A DNA stretch of 64,000 nt from Rhizobium sp. BK376 (GTDB lineage: Bacteria > Pseudomonadota > Alphaproteobacteria > Rhizobiales > Rhizobiaceae), in the NCBI RefSeq assembly GCF_004341625.1, contig NZ_SLZG01000002.1:186001-250000 (forward strand), in the 5' to 3' direction. The translations under genes were made by a program, and so were the position numbers. Below are positions 35,432-43,200 of this stretch, piece by piece. The notes beneath the pieces were generated by a model. That model was not told the DNA's origin, did not search any database, and saw nothing but the letters and a program-made list of their open reading frames with translations. Position 1 is the stretch's first letter; every line of letters begins with the position of its first letter.

Positions 35432-35767
35432 AAGAACTGGAACAATACCGCACACATCACTTCGGCGAATGGGGCGAAGATCATCCGAATTAACTCGCTA
35501 TTATCCCGCGTATGTGAGCTAGTGCCGAAAGCCGGTGGTTTGTTCTCGAGGGGACCGTAGAACAGCCTCATGGAGCTCGTCGGAGCCCGCTTTGTGCCCT
35601 TAGCGGGCTCCTTCTGGGGCTGCGCTGGACTCTGCTGATTGGTGTCGGGGTGGCGATGCAGACCATACACGTTCTTACCTTCCCTCACGCTGTTCTAAAG
35701 TTGTTGCTAATAAAACAAAGCGAGCGCAAGGTGTTTTGTGGAAATATTTCCATGGAAGGAAAATGCC
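35432..35767. other. Intergenic region (336 bp)
   Basis: No credible gene is visible. It contains the terminator-like stem at 35582-35611 and an A/T-rich run (about 35690-35760) that probably carries the promoter of the small gene at 35768. A short structured RNA ending at the stem is possible but unsupported. Confidence 0.5.
35582..35611 (+). terminator. Stem-loop with short T-run
   Basis: GGAGCCCGCT pairs perfectly with AGCGGGCTCC over a 10-nt loop and is followed by TTCT. It lies 150 bp after the small gene at 35141, or could end an unseen short RNA. Confidence 0.5.
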
Positions 35768-35932
35768 ATGGATCGCCTCATCACAATCGCCAACATCCAG
35801 TACTTTCGCGAGCGCCTTGCTGCGGCAATGGACGAGAGTGAAATCACAGAATTGAGCTTCCTACTCGCACGGGAAAAGTGCCGTTTGCGCGGCATCAGCC
35901 CTCGGCAAGCTCAAATAACCACCCGCCATTGA
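35768..35932 (+). CDS. Small hypothetical protein
   Basis: A 54-aa frame (MDRLITIANIQYFRERLAAAMDESE..., then REKCRLRGISPRQ). AAGGA lies 9 nt before the ATG. The amphipathic pattern with a short basic tail is plausible for a real small protein. No family is recognised. Confidence 0.42.
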   Translation: MDRLITIANIQYFRERLAAAMDESEITELSFLLAREKCRLRGISPRQAQITTRH

Positions 35933-36300
35933 GCTGCGGTGGAGCCGATCGTGTTCGACGCCTCGGCGATCGATTGGCTGCCTTTTGATCGATTTCAATC
36001 GGAGCGCTTGTCCGATCCGCAGGGGTGGTCAGGCGAAAGATTCGCTGCCAGAACCATCGCATCGGGCAGCAGCACCTTCCGTAAATCCGCAAAAACAAGG
36101 AATGCTATCGTGCCAGATAAAGTCAGCCATGTTTCGAAGGTCGCAAAGGGCTTTCAATGCAGCATACGCGAGAAGACGACCACGGTATTTCGCTCAATCA
36201 ATTCCGGCGACGTTGCCAAACGACGGGAGAGGGCTGGCCTTCTCAAGGCGTTGCGTATCGAGCGCAACAGACCGACACGTCCACAACGCGAGGGGTGAAA
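35933..36300. other. Region without a supported gene (368 bp)
   Basis: Several overlapping open frames cross this stretch, but none has a ribosome site, a recognisable domain or a codon pattern better than its rivals. I therefore leave it unassigned. Confidence 0.4.
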
Positions 36301-36537
36301 ATGCCAAACAAGCAAACAAATCTCAGGCGAGTCCTTCAACATGCCGACTATGCTACCTCGGATATGGAACCTTCGCATGGCAACGAGCATCATGAGGACA
36401 TGATGATCATCCGCAGGATTCGCGCAGCGACGATTTCGCCCGCCGATTACCCGCGCACGCGGAGGCAAAAGCGGAATGCAGATCCAGGCGCCCTCGCAGC
36501 GTGGGAAAATGAAGGAGGAGCCCTTCGCAAAACATAA
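36301..36537 (+). CDS. Small hypothetical protein
   Basis: A 78-aa hydrophilic frame (MPNKQTNLRRVLQHADY..., then a His/Glu/Met cluster NEHHEDMMI). GAGGGG lies 5-6 nt before the ATG, which is the main reason to call it. No similarity is recognised. Confidence 0.38.
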   Translation: MPNKQTNLRRVLQHADYATSDMEPSHGNEHHEDMMIIRRIRAATISPADYPRTRRQKRNADPGALAAWENEGGALRKT

Positions 36538-36594
36538 GGCGCACCTACACCCTTGATTAAGGAGGGGGCGAACCGACAGGGAGTGTCTGCCGCG

Positions 36595-36641
36595 ATCACC
36601 CCACCCCGGAGCTGCGCTCCGACCCTCCCCCGAGGGGGAGG
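36595..36641. repeat. C-rich/G-rich hairpin repeat, single copy
   Basis: Two hairpins in tandem: GGAGC-TGC-GCTCC (36608-36620) and CCTCCCCC-GA-GGGGGAGG (36624-36641). The element resembles the C-rich/G-rich intergenic repeats at 41040-41214 and 50548-50740. It lies 10 bp after the end of the minus-strand VOC gene, where it may also act as a terminator. Confidence 0.6.
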
Positions 36642-36650
36642 TTATAGCCG

Positions 36651-37259
36651 TTACTTCCCCGGATCCTTCGGAGACCAAAGCTTCACTTTGCTGGTCTTCT
36701 CATAGGCCATCCCCTTGGGATAGCTGATCGCTTCCAGCTGCAGGCCCCAAGGGGCCTGGAAATACATGATGGTCTGGCCGGCATTGGCGCCTTCGGTCAT
36801 CGGCACGGGGCCCATGCGGGTGGCGATGCCCTTGCTGTCGAGATATTTCTTGGCGACACCGACATCATCGACATAGAGCGCGATGTGAAAGGCGCCGATG
36901 TCGCTGTTTTTCGCTTTCAGGTCGCGCTGGTCGGGCGCTTCGTACTGGAAGAGCTCGATATTGGAGCCGTAGCCGCAACGGACCAGCGTGACCTGGTCGA
37001 TCGTGGCCTTGGCATCGACGCCGACGAGGTCGGACATCAGCGTGCCCTTGTCGTCGGAGATCGGGCCGAAATGCATGGCCTCCTTGCAGCCGACGACGCC
37101 GACGAAGAAATCCAGCGCCTGCTTCATATCAGGGACGGTGATGCCGGTATGGTCGTGGCCGCGCATGCCGGGAATGCCGTCGGCATGGGCGATGCCAGTA
37201 CCGGCCAACGCAGCTGCTAGTGTAAGGGCGGCTGCGGCGATGCTTTTGCGAGATATCAT
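36651..37259 (-). CDS. Periplasmic VOC (glyoxalase-fold) protein
   Basis: A 202-aa protein with a signal peptide (MISRKSIAAAALTLAAALAG..., cleavage near AHA-DG) followed by one VOC domain: HDHTGITVPDMKQALDFFVGV, then FHIALYVDDVGVAKKYL and GLQLEAISYP. Possible metal ligands are the His in HDHTG, a Glu in NIELFQY, the His of FHIALY and the Glu of LQLEAI. A VOC enzyme exported to the periplasm is unusual; most are cytosolic. It follows the peptide ABC transporter genes in the same direction with 120 bp between. AGGGG lies 9 nt before ATG 37259. Confidence 0.8.
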   Translation of the reverse strand: MISRKSIAAAALTLAAALAGTGIAHADGIPGMRGHDHTGITVPDMKQALDFFVGVVGCKEAMHFGPISDDKGTLMSDLVGVDAKATIDQVTLVRCGYGSNIELFQYEAPDQRDLKAKNSDIGAFHIALYVDDVGVAKKYLDSKGIATRMGPVPMTEGANAGQTIMYFQAPWGLQLEAISYPKGMAYEKTSKVKLWSPKDPGK

Positions 37260-37378
37260 GTCTTTGTTCCCCTGTTTGGCGGGCATGAAACGAAAGGCAA
37301 CAGCCCTCCAGCGCCCGAAAGCCCGCGGCTTCGGAGCGTGTCTCTCATATCGGCATGCAATTCTCGGGCGCGGCCTGG

Positions 37379-38221
37379 TCAGGCCGCGTCTTCATGCTCC
37401 GTCCTGCGGCCGAGCCATTCCGGATCGATTTCTGGTAGAGGAATGGCGTCGAGCAGTATGCGGGTATAGCTCACGGCAGGCGCGGTGAAGACGCGCTCGC
37501 ATGAACCTTCCTCGACCACCCGGCCCTGACGCATCACGTAGACGCGGTCGCAGACGGCGCGGATGACGGAGAGATCGTGGCTGATGAAGGCCATGGAGAG
37601 GCCGAGGTCGCGGGAGAGTTCCTTCAAGAGGTTCAGCACCTGGGCCTGGGTCGAGACGTCGAGGCCGGAGACGATCTCGTCGGCGAGCACGAAGTCCGGC
37701 TTCAGCAGGGCTGCGCGAGCAATGCCGACACGCTGGCGCTGGCCGCCCGAGAGTTCGTGCGGGCTGCGGTCGAGGCAGGCCTGCGGCAGCGTCACGCGCT
37801 CGAGGATTTCGACGACGTGGGCATCGGCTTCCTTCCGGCTCTTCGCGAGCCCGTGCAGCAGCAGGGGCTCGACGAGGATGCGGCGGATCGTATGGCGCGG
37901 ATTGAGCGAGGCCATCGGATCCTGGAAGATCATCTGCATGCGCCGGCGTAGCGGCCGCATGGCATTGTCCGGCATATGGGTGATATCGGATCCGTCGAAA
38001 CGGATCTCGCCGGCGGAGACATCGATGAGGCGCAGTAGGGCGCGGCCGAGCGTCGTCTTGCCCGAGCCGGATTCGCCGACGATGCCGATCGTCTCGCCCC
38101 TGTTGATCGACACATCGATGCCGTGCAACACCTTGTGGCCGCCGCCTGATTTGCCGAGCAGGCCGTGGGTGGCGCCGTAGGTGACTTCGATGCCTGTGGC
38201 GGTGAGAAGCGCGTCGGTCAT
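37379..38221 (-). CDS. Peptide/nickel-type ABC transporter ATP-binding protein (DppF/OppF-like)
   Basis: A 280-aa ATPase. Walker A is GESGSGKTT, the signature is LSGGQRQRVGIARA, Walker B is FVLADEIVSGLD (Glu present), and the H-loop is ISHDLSVI. The C-terminal YTRILLDAIP matches the oligopeptide-transporter extension. Its ATG shares one base with the stop of the upstream ATPase gene (TGATG), so translation is coupled. It pairs with that ATPase to power import by the two permeases. Confidence 0.93.
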   Translation of the reverse strand: MTDALLTATGIEVTYGATHGLLGKSGGGHKVLHGIDVSINRGETIGIVGESGSGKTTLGRALLRLIDVSAGEIRFDGSDITHMPDNAMRPLRRRMQMIFQDPMASLNPRHTIRRILVEPLLLHGLAKSRKEADAHVVEILERVTLPQACLDRSPHELSGGQRQRVGIARAALLKPDFVLADEIVSGLDVSTQAQVLNLLKELSRDLGLSMAFISHDLSVIRAVCDRVYVMRQGRVVEEGSCERVFTAPAVSYTRILLDAIPLPEIDPEWLGRRTEHEDAA

Positions 38222-39093
38222 CAGCGGCCCCCCTTGGCGATGCCGATTTCGGAGCGCAGCTGGTCGAACACCGCCTGCGGCACCGGCGTCAGCCCGGCAT
38301 CCGGCCGGTCGTAGCGGGGGCCGGCCGAGAGCAGCGATTTCGTGTAGACATGGCGCGGCTTGGTCAGGACGTCCACGGTCGGTCCTTCCTCGATGACCTT
38401 GCCGGAATAGAGGAGCGTGACCGTATCGCAGATCTGCGCGACGACGCCGAGATCGTGGGTGACGAAGATGACGCCGGTGCCATGCGCCTCCTGCAGGCCG
38501 CGGATCAGGCGCAGAATCTGCTTCTGCACCGTCACGTCGAGCGCCGTCGTCGGCTCGTCGGCGACGACGAGCTTCGGCTCCAGGGCGAAGGCGGCTGCTA
38601 TCAGCACGCGCTGGCGCATGCCGCCGGAGAGTTCGTGCGGATAGCAACGCATGACGCGTTCGGGGTCGCGGATATGGACTTCTTCCATCAGCGCCAGCGA
38701 CCGCAACCGCGCTTCCTTGCCGGAGAGACCGCGTTTCATTCGGAGCCCGTCCGTTAGTTGCGCCTCGATGCGCCGGCCGGGATTGAGGGCGGTTTGCGGG
38801 TCCTGCGGGATCAGCGTGATCTCGCTGCCCATGATGTTGCGCAGCTCTTTTGCCGGCAGCGCGAGCAGGTCGCGACCCTCGAAGAGCACGCTGCCGCCGG
38901 TGACGCGCACCGTGCGCGGCAGGATGCCGAGCAGGGCCTTGGCGATGGTCGATTTGCCGGCGCCGCTTTCGCCGACGAGGCCGCGGACTTCGCCGCGCTG
39001 CAGGCTCAGCGACACGTCGCGCAGGATCGGCGCGCCGCCGTCGCGGTCGGAGATGGCATCAAGGCCGGATATGGACAGAAGAGGCTGATTCAT
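38221..39093 (-). CDS. Peptide/nickel-type ABC transporter ATP-binding protein (DppD/OppD-like)
   Basis: A 290-aa ATPase: Walker A GESGAGKST, Q-loop IPQDPQTALNPG, signature LSGGMRQRVLIAAA, Walker B LVVADEPTTALD, H-loop VTHDLGVV. The usual C-terminal Cys cluster of OppD/DppD proteins is absent. It lies 13 bp after the second permease gene. Confidence 0.93.
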   Translation of the reverse strand: MNQPLLSISGLDAISDRDGGAPILRDVSLSLQRGEVRGLVGESGAGKSTIAKALLGILPRTVRVTGGSVLFEGRDLLALPAKELRNIMGSEITLIPQDPQTALNPGRRIEAQLTDGLRMKRGLSGKEARLRSLALMEEVHIRDPERVMRCYPHELSGGMRQRVLIAAAFALEPKLVVADEPTTALDVTVQKQILRLIRGLQEAHGTGVIFVTHDLGVVAQICDTVTLLYSGKVIEEGPTVDVLTKPRHVYTKSLLSAGPRYDRPDAGLTPVPQAVFDQLRSEIGIAKGGR

Positions 39094-39106
39094 CGGCGCA
39101 TCCCCT

Positions 39107-40003
39107 TCATCGGCGCATGACTGGGTCGAGGGCGCGGCGCAGGCCGTCGCCGAGCTGGTTGAAGGCGAGCACTGTGGCGAAGAGCGCGATCAGCGGCGCC
39201 ACAAGCACCCACCAGCCGTCATAGATGATCTGCCGTCCCTCGGCGATCATGCCGCCCCAGGTCGGGGTGTCCGAGGAGACCGAGAGACCGACGAAGGAAA
39301 GGATGGCCTCGACGATGACGGCGATGCCCATTTCCAGGCTGACGAGGCCGATCAGGACAGGGCCGACATTCGGCAGGATCTCGCGGAAGAGGATGTGCAG
39401 GCGTGAGAAGCCGATGGTCCGGGCGGCGGTGACGTAATCCATCTGCGCCTGCGCCTGGGTCTCGGAGCGGACGACGCGGCAGAAGCGGGTCCAGTCGATG
39501 ATGACGATCGCGGCAATGACCGAGTGCACGCCGGAGCCGAAGACGGCGACGAGCAGGATCGACAGCAGCACCGGCGGAAAGGCCATCCAGATATCGACGA
39601 GGCGGGAGATGATGCGATCCGCCCAGCCGCCGTACCAGCCGGCGACGAGGCCGAGCAGCGTGCCGATGACCGCGGCGAGGCTGGCGGCGACGAAGGCGAC
39701 GGTCAGCGCAATACGGGTGCCGAAGATGACGCGCGAGAGCACGTCGCGGCCGAGATCGTCGGTGCCGATGAGGAAGCCAGGATCGCCGTTTTCCATCCAG
39801 GCGGGCGGCAGCGTGCCGGACATCAGATCCTGGTCGAGCGGGTTCTTCGGGGCGATCTCGGGCGCGAAGAGGGCGATGACGATCAATAGAAGGATGAAAC
39901 CGCCGCCGAAGATGACCTTCGGTTCGCGCAGCAGGGCGCGGAGCTGCTTTGCGGCGGGAGAGCGGGTTTTCGGCATGGATGCCGCAGCGAGCGTATTAGC
40001 CAT
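39107..40003 (-). CDS. Peptide-type ABC transporter permease (DppC-like)
   Basis: A 298-aa inner-membrane permease with an N-terminal helix (FILLLIVIALFAPEIAP), the GTDDLGRDVLSRVIFGTRIAL entry typical of DppC/OppC, and the EAA loop region (YVTAARTIGFSRLHILFREILPN). It overlaps the first permease gene by 8 nt. Confidence 0.93.
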   Translation of the reverse strand: MANTLAAASMPKTRSPAAKQLRALLREPKVIFGGGFILLLIVIALFAPEIAPKNPLDQDLMSGTLPPAWMENGDPGFLIGTDDLGRDVLSRVIFGTRIALTVAFVAASLAAVIGTLLGLVAGWYGGWADRIISRLVDIWMAFPPVLLSILLVAVFGSGVHSVIAAIVIIDWTRFCRVVRSETQAQAQMDYVTAARTIGFSRLHILFREILPNVGPVLIGLVSLEMGIAVIVEAILSFVGLSVSSDTPTWGGMIAEGRQIIYDGWWVLVAPLIALFATVLAFNQLGDGLRRALDPVMRR

Positions 40004-41006
40004 GGGCGAGCCTTGGATTGAAGGCGGCCACCAGCAGGTCGACCAGGATATTGACGATGATGAAGAGGGCGCCGAAGACGAGGACGAGGCCCTGGATCAA
40101 CGGCAGGTCGCGATTGATGACTGCGTCGATCGCCATGTTGCCGATGCCCGGATAGGAGAAGATGCGCTCGACGATGACCGTGCCGCCGATCAGGAAGGTG
40201 AATTGTACGCCCGTCAGCGCGATGGTCGGGCCGACCGCGTTGCGTAGCGCCTCTCCGGCGACGAGCCGGAATTCGGACATGCCTTTCAGCCGGGCGAGAA
40301 GAATGTAGTCCTGCAGCATCGCCTCCGAGAGCGCCGCTTTCAGCACCCTGGCGATGATCGCGGCGAGCGGCAGCCCGAGCGCCAGCACCGGCATCACCAT
40401 ATGGGCTGCGACATCGGCAAAGACTGCGAAGCGGAGGGTGACGAGGCTTTCGATCAGGTAGAAGGGCGTTGCGAACTGTGCATCAGTACTGGGATCGATG
40501 CGGCCGGATAGCGGAAAGAGCGGCCAGGCGACGCCGAGAACAAGAACCAGCGCCAGCGCCCAGACGAAATCAGGCACGGCGAGGAAGAGGCCGTTGACGC
40601 CATCGACGACGGGCTCCGCCGGCGTGCGGCGCAGCAGCGTTCCTGTTATCGCGACCGCGCCACCGAGCAGGACGGCGAGGACGAGGGCGGCGACGGCAAG
40701 CTCCAGGGTCGCCGGCAGGCGATCACCGAGCAGCGAGAGGACGTCGCGTTTCAGCGAGATCGAGGTGCCGAAATCGCCCGACAGCACCGATTTCAGCCAG
40801 ATGCCGAACTGCACCGGCACGCTGGCGTCTAGGCCGTAATGCGCGCGGAGCGCGGCAATGTCGGCAGGCGTGGCGCCGGGGGAGATCATCATGGCAATGG
40901 GATCGCCGGGCACGACGCGCAGCAGCACGAAGACGATGACGGCGACGCCGAACAGCGTGACTACGGCCATGATCAGGCGATTGAGGATGGCGAGGGCGAT
41001 TGTCAT
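39996..41006 (-). CDS. Peptide-type ABC transporter permease (DppB-like)
   Basis: A 336-aa permease: N-terminal helix, then VVPGDPIAMMISPGATPADIAALRAHYGLD, the usual DppB periplasmic segment, and an EAA loop (DYILLARLKGMSEFRLVAGEALRNA). ATG 41006 is chosen because homologues begin just before the first helix. A longer frame into the repeat-bearing gap has no support. It lies 298 bp downstream of the substrate-binding protein, with an inverted pair of repeats between them. Confidence 0.92.
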   Translation of the reverse strand: MTIALAILNRLIMAVVTLFGVAVIVFVLLRVVPGDPIAMMISPGATPADIAALRAHYGLDASVPVQFGIWLKSVLSGDFGTSISLKRDVLSLLGDRLPATLELAVAALVLAVLLGGAVAITGTLLRRTPAEPVVDGVNGLFLAVPDFVWALALVLVLGVAWPLFPLSGRIDPSTDAQFATPFYLIESLVTLRFAVFADVAAHMVMPVLALGLPLAAIIARVLKAALSEAMLQDYILLARLKGMSEFRLVAGEALRNAVGPTIALTGVQFTFLIGGTVIVERIFSYPGIGNMAIDAVINRDLPLIQGLVLVFGALFIIVNILVDLLVAAFNPRLAHG

Positions 41007-41039
41007 GGTGCAATTCCACACGGCGCGGACGAGTCGGGA

Positions 41040-41085
41040 TACCCCCCTCTTTCCTGCCGGACATCTCCCCCGCAAGGGGGGAGAT
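41040..41085. repeat. C-rich/G-rich hairpin repeat, left copy of an inverted pair
   Basis: The unit runs from the ACCCCCCTC start through CCTGCCGGACATC to the hairpin ATCTCCCCC-GCAA-GGGGGGAGAT. The same unit appears inverted at 41170-41214 with a few changes. The pair frames about 85 bp of unique sequence in the gap between the binding-protein and permease genes. Confidence 0.7.
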
Positions 41086-41169
41086 TACAAGCGGGCTGAT
41101 CACCGCGACTCTTGATCGTCTCGTCGTGTTGCATCGGGTTCTGTCCACCGGCGGAGGTGCGCCGAGCCG

Positions 41170-41214
41170 ATCTCCCCCCTTGAGGGGGAGATGCCCGGCA
41201 GGGCAGAGGGGGGT
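41170..41214. repeat. C-rich/G-rich hairpin repeat, right (inverted) copy
   Basis: ATCTCCCCC-CTTGA-GGGGGAGAT, then GCCCGGCAGGGCAGAGGGGGGT. Read on the opposite strand this repeats the unit at 41040-41085. In the transcript of the transport operon the two copies could fold on each other and adjust binding-protein versus permease expression. Confidence 0.7.
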
Positions 41215-41304
41215 GGCCTCCGCATCCTGCCCATGAGGTATCGACGCAAGACCGCTTCTCTCTCCCAGCAAGCTGGGAAAGAGAAGATGACAGGTTCCGT
41301 CGCA

Positions 41305-42840
41305 TCAAGCCTTCGACACCAGCGTCGGCTGCAGGGCGCCCGACTTGTTTGGCGTCACCTTCAGGCTCGTCTTGTAGACGACTGGCTGAGCATATTGCAG
41401 CAGCGGCAGAACGTAGCCCTGCTCGGCGATGTACTTGATCGCGGCCTTCCAGCCGGCGATGCGCTTGGCCTCGTCTTTTTCGCCCCAGAGCGGGCCAAGC
41501 ATGTCGTCGACATCCTTGGTCTTCCAGGCCGAGTGCGGCGAGGGGCCGAACATGGCAAAGCCGGTGGAGGTCGTCGGGTCGCCGATCGCGTTGCCCCAGT
41601 TGTAGAAGGCGGCCGGGCCGAGCTGGTGGGCGGCGCGCAGCTCGTAGTGCTTGGCGATTTCGTAGACCTCGATATTGGCCTCGATGCCGACCTTGCGCCA
41701 CATGCCGACGATCGCCTGGATCATTTCATAATCCTTCGGCTTGAAGCCGCGGGTCGTCTTGATCGTGAACTTGACCGGCTTTTCCGGCGAATAGCCGCTG
41801 GCAGCGAGCAGCTTCTTGGCCTGTTCGGGGTCATAAGGCGTCTTGATCGAGGGATCGTAGGCGTCGTATTCCGGCGCTTCCAGCGTTTCGAGCGGAACGC
41901 CATAGCCGCGCAGCAGACGCTTGATGATTGATTCCTTGTCGACGGACATGATCGCCGCAAGCCGGACATTTTTGTCCAGCATGGGATCGACGTTGGAAAT
42001 GAAAATCATGCCGATATCGGAGATGGGCGTCGCTTCGCCGGCATAGCCCTTCTTCTTTTTCAGGCGGTCGAAATCCTCATAGGGAATTTCGAGCGTGACG
42101 TCGGACGAGCCGGATTCGATTTCGGCGACACGGCTCGTCTGGTCGGTCACGAACTTGAAGATGACGGTGTCGAAGGCCGGCTTGCCGCCGAAATAGTTCG
42201 GATTGGCCTTGAGGCGCAGGAAGGAATTGCCCTCGTAGGCATCGAACATATAGGGGCCGGTGCCAACCGGCTTCTTCTCGAAGCCTTCGGCGCCGACCTT
42301 GGTGTAATAATCCTTCGGCAGCACGTAGCCGGTGAGGAAGGCCATCCACTTGAAATAGGTCGGCTCGAAGCGGACGACGTCGCCGGTGATGCGATTGCCT
42401 TCGACCTTGTAGTTGTTGGCCGTGGACCAGATGAAGGAGATCGGATTGCCGCCCTTCTGGTCGGCGGCGCGGTTCAGCGACCAGACGATGTCGTCGGGCG
42501 TGAACTTGGAGCCGTCGTGCCAGGTGACGCCCTCGCGGACATCCATCCAGACCTTGGTCTTGTCGTCGTTCCAGCCCCACTTGGTCAGAAGACCCGGCTG
42601 GAATTTCAGATCCGGGCCCTGGCCGATATATTGATCGAAGATCGAGCGGTAGATCGCCTGGATCGTCGGATTGACGGCGGACGGACCCGTGGTCGGATCG
42701 AAGGCCGGCAGGTTGACGTTGAAGGCTATGGTCAGCGTGCTCGCGTCAGCAGCTTCGACGACCGTGCGGCCCGATAGAATCCCCGTAATGAATGCGGCTG
42801 CGCCGAGGCTCAAGGCCTCGCGCCGAGTAAGCGTCGTCAT
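41305..42840 (-). CDS. Peptide/nickel-type ABC transporter substrate-binding protein
   Basis: A 511-aa periplasmic family 5 solute-binding protein. The N-terminus MTTLTRREALSLGAAAFITG carries a twin-Arg-like signal. The cluster-C fold follows: WGWNDDKTKVWMDVREGVTWHDG, VGTGPYMFDAYEGNSFLRLKANPNYFGG, and YDPEQAKKLLAASGYSPEKP. It heads the SBP-permease-permease-ATPase-ATPase operon. Ligand unknown; such proteins can take peptides, sugars or aromatic conjugates. ATG 42840 follows GGAG by 5 nt. A motif B palindrome lies 75 bp upstream, linking it to the anthranilate genes. Confidence 0.92.
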   Translation of the reverse strand: MTTLTRREALSLGAAAFITGILSGRTVVEAADASTLTIAFNVNLPAFDPTTGPSAVNPTIQAIYRSIFDQYIGQGPDLKFQPGLLTKWGWNDDKTKVWMDVREGVTWHDGSKFTPDDIVWSLNRAADQKGGNPISFIWSTANNYKVEGNRITGDVVRFEPTYFKWMAFLTGYVLPKDYYTKVGAEGFEKKPVGTGPYMFDAYEGNSFLRLKANPNYFGGKPAFDTVIFKFVTDQTSRVAEIESGSSDVTLEIPYEDFDRLKKKKGYAGEATPISDIGMIFISNVDPMLDKNVRLAAIMSVDKESIIKRLLRGYGVPLETLEAPEYDAYDPSIKTPYDPEQAKKLLAASGYSPEKPVKFTIKTTRGFKPKDYEMIQAIVGMWRKVGIEANIEVYEIAKHYELRAAHQLGPAAFYNWGNAIGDPTTSTGFAMFGPSPHSAWKTKDVDDMLGPLWGEKDEAKRIAGWKAAIKYIAEQGYVLPLLQYAQPVVYKTSLKVTPNKSGALQPTLVSKA

Positions 42841-42914
42841 GGTCACTCCGTTCCCCTGTTGAGCGGCAAGATGACACGACGCCGGCCTGCCGCTGGCGAT
42901 TTATTGTCGGAATG

Positions 42915-42928
42915 TTTCAACCTTAAAA
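42915..42928. promoter_or_regulatory. Motif B operator
   Basis: TTTCAACCTTAAAA matches the perfect palindrome at 32672-32685 in 12 of 14 positions and lies 75 bp before the substrate-binding-protein start at 42840. Confidence 0.5.
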
Positions 42929-43026
42929 TAAGCGTTGGGAACGTCAAGCGCTTTCTGTGCGGCAACTGTCGATTTCCGGGCACACATTGGAAGCGACTAT
43001 TTTTTGATCTTTTGCCCACGTTGATG

Positions 43027-43040
43027 TATGCTGTTGCATA
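43027..43040. promoter_or_regulatory. Motif A operator (best copy)
   Basis: TATGC-TGTT-GCATA has perfect 5-bp arms, a typical MarR-size site. It lies 160 bp upstream of the oxidoreductase start at 43201. Related sites are at 43146, 51685, 51756 and 51876. Confidence 0.55.
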
Positions 43041-43145
43041 TATTTTGATGCTGTACCGCAAGCGCATTGCCGCTCTGCAAAACTGTTTATCCCATGATCC
43101 CTCGTGGGATCGATTTGCCGATTGACAGTTCGATGACGCTCAAAA

Positions 43146-43159
43146 TATGCTTTTGCAAA
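43146..43159. promoter_or_regulatory. Motif A operator
   Basis: TATGCTTTTGCAAA matches the 43027 site at 12 of 14 positions and lies 41 bp before the oxidoreductase start, close to where RNA polymerase or the first transcribed bases would be. This favours a repressor site. Confidence 0.55.
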
Positions 43160-43200
43160 TGATTGAATAAGAAGCCCCACAGGGGCAAAGGGGTACTGCA

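Larger units (their letters stand above)
42841..43200. other. Divergent promoter region (360 bp) of the peptide importer and the ferredoxin oxidoreductase
   Basis: A low-GC gap with no gene. It contains motif B (42915-42928) near the importer side and two motif A sites (43027-43040 and 43146-43159) near the oxidoreductase side, so each operon has its own putative operator. Confidence 0.65.
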
